Assembly: GCF_003597395.2 (NCBI RefSeq)
Contig: NC_133770.1
Location: forward strand, 81,061,436 to 81,125,435
Length of the DNA stretch: 64,000 nt
Reading direction: 5' to 3'
From: Chelonoidis abingdonii
Taxonomy: Eukaryota; Chordata; Testudines; Testudinidae
Positions 57,451-64,000 of the stretch are shown one piece after another. The notes under the pieces are model-generated. The model was not told where the DNA came from and searched no databases. It saw only the letters and a program-made list of their open reading frames with translations. Position numbers and translations under genes: made by a program. The number at the start of each line of letters is the position of its first letter. The first letter of the stretch is position 1.

Positions 57451-60009
57451 CAAATGGTATACACAATATTTTGGCATGCTTCAAAATTCTTAATTCCTGT
57501 AACTTAAAACTCTCAGAACTTGTAAAATGAAATCTATAATGTGAGGTAAGGCAATTCAAGATAAAAAGTAGAATTTTTGGGGGAGCACTGTAGAGGTAAC
57601 ATATTTCATCTGCGGGAAGAGAGCAAGGCCTTAAGTAAATGGTATTGAGAGGCTCTGAAGGGAATCTCATCAAGTATTCCTTAGCCAAAAAGATGGTGAC
57701 TCTAATGCAGCATTGGTAGAGTGGAGACTGCTACACAGAGACTTGTGCCCTGAGAAATGCAATAAAATCCCAGAGGAAGATCTTTCCTGTAAGGTAACTT
57801 AATAATGTGCTAGAGGAAGAAAGATATTTTACTGTAGTTTAATAGAAGATGTTACGGATGCTTTAAAAAATTCCACATGATGTTCTGTGTAAACTGAAAA
57901 TTCTTTAGCTGCTTAGAGTTGCCGCCTTACATATGAACAAAACCCAAATTAATTTCTCTTAGCCATTCCTATCAAAGCATTATATTAAATTATAATGCCT
58001 CTGACTCTGAGCTTCCTTCTTCTGGTCCTCTGTAGTTGCTAAGTTCTTGTCTTCTCTCCTGCTCGAGGTAGATGTCTCCTCTTCTTTCCTCTCCCTGGCT
58101 GCTTGCCATATACCTTTCACATATTAGTTCTTAGCTGCTAGTTTTCCTGGCTCTTTCTCCATATACTTTTCTCACCCTCTTGCTCCCATCCTTCATGTCT
58201 TACACACAGATTTTGAGCATCCTAATATCCTTCTATCTGTAGTGAATCACTTCATAGGCTGCTTTTTTACTGCCATCTTCTGCCTCCGATCAGCAGTTCA
58301 CTGTAAATATACCAAACTCTTGCAATAAATCAAGTACTGGGAGGGGCTCAAAATCAACGATGTATGACAGAGATTAGGGGATCATATCAGGATCCTAAAC
58401 TGCACATGCTATATTGGCCATTGTAAGCTATACAGTAGAGAGAAAGGTGATGGTTTGTCCAGTTCTGAAGGGTCGCATTAACTTATTACCACTTTACAGT
58501 ACATTAAGTCCTCAGCTTTTAACATTTATACAGCTTTTAGCAACCTCTTTCATACTTGCTTTCCAGGGTTAATGAAGTGGATCCTAATTAAGCAAGTCCA
58601 ATGAGTTTTGTTCATCCCAGTTATCTAAGGTGGTCTCTCCATATATTATAATTGTGATCGTTAATGTATATTGTTAGTTGTTTTTTACACACTTTCTGGG
58701 ATGGCCTTTTATATTTGAAAACCTAATATCTTATTCCATGTATAATGGAAGAGGTGATTAGGGGTACAGAATAGAATATGAAAGCAGTGAACATTACATA
58801 AAGGCTTATTAAATATAAAAAAATCATAAAATATGCATTACATTAAAAATAGTACCATAATATTATAAATTACAACTTGACATTTTAAATAGTATGTATT
58901 TTACTTTGTTGTTGAAATATTTTATAAAAAAGAAAACCGTCAATTGCCCAAAATAACAATGTTCTTGTTTATGGAAAAGTAAATGAGTTGAAGGAAACAA
59001 GTATAAACAACGATATTGTAGCCCTTTATTTTATATAGCAGCATATTATGAGTAGTGGCTTTATTGACTCATGCACAGAGACAGGGTGTAAACTAGATTA
59101 TTTCATTGTTTCAGACTTGGAAATTGTCACTATAAAACCAGGATTTGAGGTATAATCCATTATTGCAGTGTTGGTGGAGGTTTTATTTTCTTTTGTTTCT
59201 TTGCCTGCTAAACTTACTGTGTGTAGTATGAAAGATATGAGTTATATTAAGCTTAATTCTGTGGGAAAATTAACTTTGAATTTCTGACTTTTGTGGATAT
59301 AAAATCTCAAATTCTAGCATTGCTTTAGCATTGTCTTTTAGCATTGAATATTTGTTGATTTTGTATGTATGAATAGCATGGATTTGCTAGTATTCTGTTG
59401 CTTTTTATGAACTTTTTAAATACTTATATTTTAGTGGAAAACCTTCTGGTTCCTTAGAATCATGTCCAGCTGTTTGTGGGAGTTAAATTTAAACTCAGAA
59501 TCAGAAGTTTAGGAGCCTCTTGCTCCTAAAGTATATGGAGATAGAAAGTGTCTGAGGAAGGTATGCTTGTTACTCTGGGGAGAAGAGGACAAACTGAATT
59601 GTCATTGTCTGCCATCCACAAATAGCTAATGCGTCAGTCACTAAAGACTGCTCATTCATCCTTGAGGCTACAGGTGAAATGGTTAAGTGGTGGCTGTCAA
59701 AAATGAAGGATTGGGTTTTTTTTATTTCTTTTTAAATGAACAAGTAACAGTAGTCTCATTTCCCTACTCATTCTTGGTGTTCTGTTTGCTCAGTTTCTGT
59801 TTTTGAATAGTTTTATTTTAAAACACATCCAGACAAAAAGTTGAACTGGATTCTACACCGTTATTAATTTAATTTGTGGTAATGCATATGTGCTTCCAAT
59901 CTTAACAGAGTCTGAAATGTCAGGCTAGAACCTCAGTACCTTTAAGATATGCTTGAAGCATTGCAAATAGATACTGGACCAAATTATTAAACAATCAGTT
60001 TGTAAGCAT
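57451..60009. other. Unassigned AT-rich DNA
   Basis: About 2.5 kb, strongly AT-rich between 58,600 and 59,450. A small motif duplication (TTTAGCATTG, 59,324-59,345) is the only structure noticed. Confidence 0.5.
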
Positions 60010-61088
60010 GTAGAGGATAATAGATTATAAAGAATAGAAATCATGCCAAACCAAGCTAATTTCCTTCTTTGACAGAGTTATTGGCCTACTGAATAGGGGG
60101 TGGGGGGAAACAGTAGACATATCTTGATTTTACTATGACTTTTTTGATACCGTTTCACAGAACATTCTTATAAATAAACTAGAGAAATCTGGTCTAGATG
60201 AAATTATTATACAGTGGGTGCACAATTGGTTGAAAGACTGCATTCAGAATAGTTATTAACAGTTCACTGTCAAACTAGGAGGGTGTATCTAGTGGGGTCC
60301 CACAAGTGTCAATCCTGGGTATGGTGGTATTCAATATTTTCATTAATGACTTGAATAATGGAATGGAGAGTAGGCTTATAAAATTTTGTAGATGAGGGGT
60401 TGCAAGCACTTTGGAGGACAGGTTTCCAAATTTCCCCCAGAATTCAAAATGACCTAGATAAATTGGAGAATTGATCTAAAAAGAAAAAGATGAAATTCAA
60501 GAAAGACAAGGGCAAAGTACTGCACTTAGGAAGGAAAAATCAGATGCATAACTTCAAAATGGGAAATAGCATCCTGGGGGTAGTACTGCTTAAAAAATCT
60601 GGGGGTTATAGTGGATCACAAATTGAATGAGCCAACAATGAGATGCAGTTATAAAAAAGGCTTGTATCATTCTGGGGTGTATTGACAGGAGTGTCGTATA
60701 TAAATTCATGGGAGGTAAGTGTCCTGCTCTACTCAGCACTGGTGAGCTGTCAGTTGGAGAACTGTGTTCAATTCTGGGTGCCACACTTTAGGAAAGATGT
60801 GGACAAGTTGGAGAGAGTCCAGAGAAAAGCAACAAAAATATTAAAAAGTTTAGAAAACCTGGCCTGTGAGGAAAGGTTAAAAAAAAAAAAAAAAAAGACA
60901 TATTTAGTCTTGAGAATAGAAGGCTGATGGGGGGGGACCTGATTACAGTCTTCAAATGTGTTAAGGGTTGTTATAAGGTGGATGGTGATAAATTGTTCTC
61001 CATGTCCACTGAGGGTAGGACAAGAAATAGTGGGCTTAATCTAGAGCAAGGAAGATTTAGATTAGATACTAGGAAAATCTCTTCAACT
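60010..61088 (+). mobile_element. Old CR1 LINE, left part (continues at 61,784)
   Basis: Degenerate RT: YLDF at about 60,122, SSGVPQVSILGMVVFNIFIN (about 60,290-60,349), LIKFCR in place of FADD (about 60,377), then the C-terminal block LLSTGELSVGELCSILG and DKLERVQRKATKIL... interrupted by an A18 run at 60,881-60,898. Many stops show it is old. At 61,088 it is cut by a nested insertion and it resumes at 61,784. Confidence 0.85.
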
Positions 61089-61460
61089 GTAAGAACATAA
61101 GAACGGCCATACCAGGTCAGACCAAAGGTCCATCTAGCTCAGTATCTGTCTACCGACAGTGGCCATGCCAGGTGCCCCAGAGGGAATGAACCTAAAAGGC
61201 TATGATCAAGTGATCTCTCTCCTGCCATCCATCTCCATCCTCTGACAAACAGAGGCTAGGGACACCATTCCTTACCCATCCTGGGTAATAGCCATTTATG
61301 GACTTAACCACCATGAATTTATCCAGTTCTCTTTTAAACACTGTTATAGTCCTAGCCTTCAGAACCTCCTCAGGTAAGGAGTTCCACAAGCTGACTGTGC
61401 GTTGCGTGAAGAAGAACTTCCTTTTATTTGTTTTAAACCTGCTGCCTATTAAAAATAATT
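61089..61460 (-). mobile_element. CR1 LINE 3' end nested in the older CR1
   Basis: Reversed CR1 tail (AAGAACATAAGAACGGCCAT), 3' UTR (CTACCGACAGTGGCCATGCC) and the ORF2 end with WNSLPEEVLKARTITVFKR (about 61,333-61,389). The same subfamily is seen at 5,402. Together with 61,660-61,783 it may be one insertion with an internal deletion. Confidence 0.88.
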
Positions 61461-61648
61461 GGAGATATAGTTATCTCCTGGAACTGGAAGGGACCTTGAA
61501 AGGTCATTAAGTCTAGCCCCCTGCCTTCACTAGCAGGACCAAGTACTGATTTTTGCCCCAGATCCCTAAGTGGCCCCCTCAAGGATTGAACTCATAACCC
61601 TGGGTTTAGCAGGCCAATGCTCAAACCACTGAGCTATCCCTTCCCCCA
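61461..61648 (-). mobile_element. tRNA-derived turtle SINE (Cry / tortoise Pol III type)
   Basis: Minus strand: the tRNA-like head GGGATAGCTCAGTGGTTTGA has the A box TAGCTCAGTGG (61,626-61,636) and the B box AGTTCAATCC (61,583-61,592). A tRNA-unrelated body follows, then a CR1-like 3' tail (AAGGTCCCTTCCAGTTCC) and terminal GGAGATA repeats. I recognise it as the SINE of cryptodiran turtles, mobilised by CR1 machinery through the shared tail. Length about 188 bases, apparently complete. This is the best lineage marker in the window. Confidence 0.9.
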
Positions 61649-61659
61649 TGTAGTAGGTA

Positions 61660-61783
61660 AGATCAATATTTTATAAGCCTACACTCCACTCCATTATTCA
61701 AGTCATTAATGAAAATATTGAATGATACCATACCCAGGATTGACACTTGTGGAACCCCACTAGATACACCCTTCAAGAGTAGT
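61660..61783 (-). mobile_element. CR1 RT piece, inverted copy of 60,276-60,385
   Basis: The minus strand reads GTGTATCTAGTGGGGTTCCA, AAGTGTCAATCCTGGGTATG and TTCATTAATGACTTGAATAA, nearly identical to plus-strand 60,280-60,370. It encodes the SGVPQ / INDL block of the RT. It is either part of the minus-strand CR1 insertion or a local inverted duplication. Confidence 0.75.
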
Positions 61784-61980
61784 TAAGATCTAGAATAAGT
61801 TTCTAAGAGAGGTTGTGGAATCCTCATCATTGGAGGATTTTAAAAACAGATTGGACAAACATCTGTCAAGGATGCTCTAGGTTTATTTGGTCCTACCTCT
61901 GTGCAGCAACTGGACTTGATGAATTCTGAAGGTCCCTTCCAGACCTACATTTCTATGATTCTGTGAAATACTGTCAAATT
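61784..61980 (+). mobile_element. Old CR1 LINE, right part (3' end)
   Basis: Continuation of the element broken at 61,088: the end of ORF2 (FLREVVESSSLEDFKNRLDK-like, about 61,800-61,860) and the 3' UTR with AAGGTCCCTTCCAGACCTAC and the tail ATTTCTATGATTCTGTG (about 61,950-61,966). Confidence 0.85.
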
Positions 61981-62719
61981 GCTAAATAAATTATGTGGAT
62001 TTTTCAGTTTAGTTTATTTTGCTAAAACAACAATAAGACTTTGAGTCTGAATAATCACAAAATACATTAGATTTCATTCACAGTATTAGAATGATCCTTA
62101 TTTCTGGGCTTCACGCATAAATTCTGTCTTATTTTCATCATACAGAGACTTTTTTTTGTTTAAGTGTCTATGTATTGATTAAAGCAGAAGTTCTTTAAGA
62201 AAAAACACATAGTAAAACTCTGGATAGTTAGCATTAGATCACTTAAGTTAACATTCTTACCCAAATATGCTGTGAATACTTATTAAAAGTATAATTAAAA
62301 CACATAAAGTTAAGTATTTAAGAAAACCTAATTTATGTTATGTTAAGATGTGCATGGGTATTTTACATCTAAAATATGATTGCTTCCTCCTTTTAAGAAG
62401 ATTATCTTCTTTCATGCAAAGAATGTATCTTCTACTGTTGCTAAATATATGAATTACATAATTTAAACGTCTGAAAAGGTAATGTAAAGGTTGTTTGTGA
62501 AGTCTTATGTAAGTTTAGTTGATTTTAATTAAAAGTCAATAGAATCAAGTATATTTTCTGACTCTGAACTTACTCCTTTATGGTACTAGTAATTTACAGA
62601 TAGATAATGGTGCATTAGGAGAAGCTGACTAATCTGGGGATGACAAGGACTTGCTTATTTTTTTTTTATGGCTTGAGGTCTGTTTTTTTTAGAATAGGGT
62701 CTGAGTGATCCTATTGTCC
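61981..62719. other. Unassigned AT-rich DNA
   Basis: No recognised feature. Confidence 0.5.
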
Positions 62720-62765
62720 TTCAGACTAACACGGCTACCACTCTGAAACCTATTATCCTTCAGAA
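62720..62765. repeat. Tail of a sauropsid interspersed repeat
   Basis: TTCAGACTAACACGGCTACC followed by ACTCTGAAACCT is a repeat end I remember as very common in turtles and other sauropsids. The family name escapes me. Confidence 0.5.
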
Positions 62766-62825
62766 AGTTTTGAGTATTTCTTTCATATGTACATATGCAC
62801 AGTTGGTGCCATTTACAAACTGAAT

Positions 62826-63092
62826 CTTTCTTCTTTGAGTGATGGTCCCTATGTGTATTCCATGCATCAGGTACATATGCACATCATGAGATTGAGTCCA
62901 GAATTTCTTCAAAGCAGTGTCCATTCACCTGCATGTGCGCAGTAACGCTCCTTATGCTCCCAACTGAGAGTATAAGAGGCCGTGCAGGTCAGCGCCTCTC
63001 CAGTTCCTTCTGCTGCTGCATGGCCTGAGTCAGAATCGTGTCCTTCGCTATTGCAGATCCTGTAAAATTAATTGTAAATAGTTATAATGGCA
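62826..63092 (+). mobile_element. DIRS left terminal repeat (another subfamily)
   Basis: TTCTTCTTTGAGTGATGGTC plays the role of GTTCTTCTTCGAGTGGTTGT at 39,349. Then come GCGCAGTAACGCTCCTTATG, TATAAGAGGCCGTGCAGG (a TATA-like box, 62,972-62,979) and CAGTTCCTTCTGCTGCTG, which matches the end of the 39-kb left repeat (CAGTTCCTTCTTACCGCC). It stops at 63,092, where an LTR begins. Confidence 0.65.
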
Positions 63093-63570
63093 TGTCAACT
63101 CTGCACTTGCCCTGAAGGGGTTAATGGAGGCCAGATGGGCCAATTAACCTATTAAGCATCAAGTAAGAGAAATACAGACTGATCTGAGAGCCTTGATTAG
63201 AAGGAAGTTCATCTGAGCTGAGGTGGGCTGGGCTAGGATAAATCCAGTAAGCTGGCAGTAGCATGGGTGGCTGGAAGGAAGTTTGTGGTCACTCTCTGCT
63301 TAGCAGAGAGGGAAGGAGGGAACCCAGGGAAAGAATAGAACCCAGGGGAGGGGGCTGGCCCAGAGGCAGAGCGTGCCTTGAAGAAAGCAGGGTGGAGAAG
63401 AGAGCCTGGGGAAGGTGGGGAGGAAGCAGTCCAGGGAGTTAGTAGCAAGGTTGGGGACTGAACAGAACTTAGCTTCATGTTGTAGGGTCCCTGGGCTGGA
63501 ACCTGGAGTAGAGGGTGTTGGCCTCAGGGAGCTAATCCCCAGAACTGCCAGGAGGGAGCATCCTGTCGCA
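63093..63570 (+). mobile_element. Gypsy-like LTR inserted in DIRS
   Basis: Starts TGTCAACTCTGCACTTGCCC and shares GGGTCCCTGGGCTGGAACCT and GGAGTAGAGGG with the LTR at 37,749-38,390. The right limit is set at CATCCTGTCGCA, by comparison with GGAACTTTGTCACA. No target duplication is evident and the ends do not mirror each other well, so the limits are approximate. Confidence 0.55.
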
Positions 63571-64000
63571 ATCTCCTGCCCTTGTTCTTTCTCCATCAGT
63601 GACAAGCATCACTGGTGTCTACTGTCTGGGTGAGGCATATATCTCTGCAAACTGCAATATCTGTAAATCTTCCTGTCCCAGAACTAGATAGTCCTGAGAG
63701 CTCTGACTGAAAAAGTTCCTGATGGAAGAGATTGTGAGGGCCTGGGAGACCCCCTGCCCACTTTGGCCTCAGCCAGTCAATATTGCCAATCCAGCCACGA
63801 GCCTTGGAGTGGAGCCCTTAATATCGAAGCCCAAGGACTCGTCACACAGGGCTTCCAATGAGGGAGTAAGAGACACTCAAGATTGGTATGAGGACAGATC
63901 CCCAAAGTGAACTGTCCAAAAGAAACAAGTTTCCTCCCCAAGCCAGTCCAGGTTGGTGAGATGCTGCATACAGAACCCACGGAACCAATTCTGCTGAAGA
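63571..64000 (+). pseudogene. DIRS gag remnant after the LTR
   Basis: SISDKHHWCLL (about 63,592-63,624) and a downstream cysteine-containing stretch around 63,650-63,700 resemble the Cys/His region of DIRS gag (compare CLRCLRESHQKDWCSIC at 39.8 kb). The rest to the window end is a decayed Pro/Ser-rich linker. Its position after a DIRS left repeat supports the call. It continues beyond the window. Confidence 0.5.

Noticed and set aside
61583..61640. A tRNA gene
   Set aside because: A and B boxes are present, but there is no full cloverleaf or acceptor stem, and the sequence runs on into a SINE body with a CR1-like tail.

Overview
The window reads as intergenic or deep intronic DNA of a reptile, most likely a cryptodiran (hidden-neck) turtle. 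The clearest taxonomic marker is a tRNA-derived SINE at 61,461-61,648 with intact-looking A and B boxes and a CR1-like tail, as in the turtle Cry / tortoise Pol III SINEs. CR1 LINEs of several ages, DIRS-type tyrosine-recombinase retrotransposons, a Gmr1-type Ty3/gypsy element and palindromic sauropsid MITEs agree with that. I find no exon, tRNA, rRNA or other host gene I can support. Every long open frame with recognisable protein similarity belongs to a transposable element. There are two assembly gaps (3,719-3,743 and 17,711-18,140).

Layout. 1-7 kb: a locally duplicated, indel-rich segment (1-256 and 4,094-4,362), a minus-strand CR1, the 3' half of a minus-strand DIRS element ending at the first gap, a CR1 tail and another minus-strand CR1. 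8.5-11.4 kb: an RTE-like LINE tail, the 3' half of a DIRS element with its nested terminal inverted repeats, and a MITE. 12.0-17 kb: a 190-bp direct repeat pair and an old DIRS recombinase fragment split by a 0.93-kb inverted-repeat element. 17.5-24.4 kb: two solo LTRs of one family in opposite orientation, each with a 5-bp target duplication (GAAAC and GGTAG), with CR1 pieces between them. 26.2-34.2 kb: the two ends of a hAT-like DNA transposon enclosing a nearly full-length CR1 (27.4-32.1 kb, with SGNH esterase, endonuclease and reverse transcriptase signatures) and a 1.29-kb endogenous-retrovirus-like solo LTR with a 6-bp duplication (GCAATC). 34.6-36.2 kb: a rearranged DIRS copy. 37.7-38.4 kb: a solo LTR. 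39.3-45.3 kb: an almost complete DIRS element (ITR, gag, RT, RNase H, tyrosine recombinase, nested ITR). 47.3-48.2 kb: a GC-rich hAT element with a perfect 8-bp duplication. 48.4-53.6 kb: MITEs and CR1 tails. 55.4-57.5 kb: a minus-strand Ty3/gypsy pol fragment with integrase ahead of reverse transcriptase, the Gmr1 order. 60.0-62.0 kb: a CR1 invaded by an opposite-strand CR1 that itself carries the SINE. 62.8-64 kb: the 5' end of a further DIRS element interrupted by an LTR.

The elements do not cooperate as a pathway. They record successive insertions, and their nesting gives relative ages. The standing question is whether any DIRS lineage here was recently active: the 39.3-45.3 kb copy is nearly complete but carries nonsense codons, frameshifts and a Tyr in place of the His of the recombinase HxxR motif. 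Frameshifts in the otherwise well-preserved 27.4-32.1 kb CR1 and in the 1-4.3 kb duplication look partly like assembly or sequencing indels. Family assignments rest on recognised motifs and on memory of repeat families; no database search was possible.
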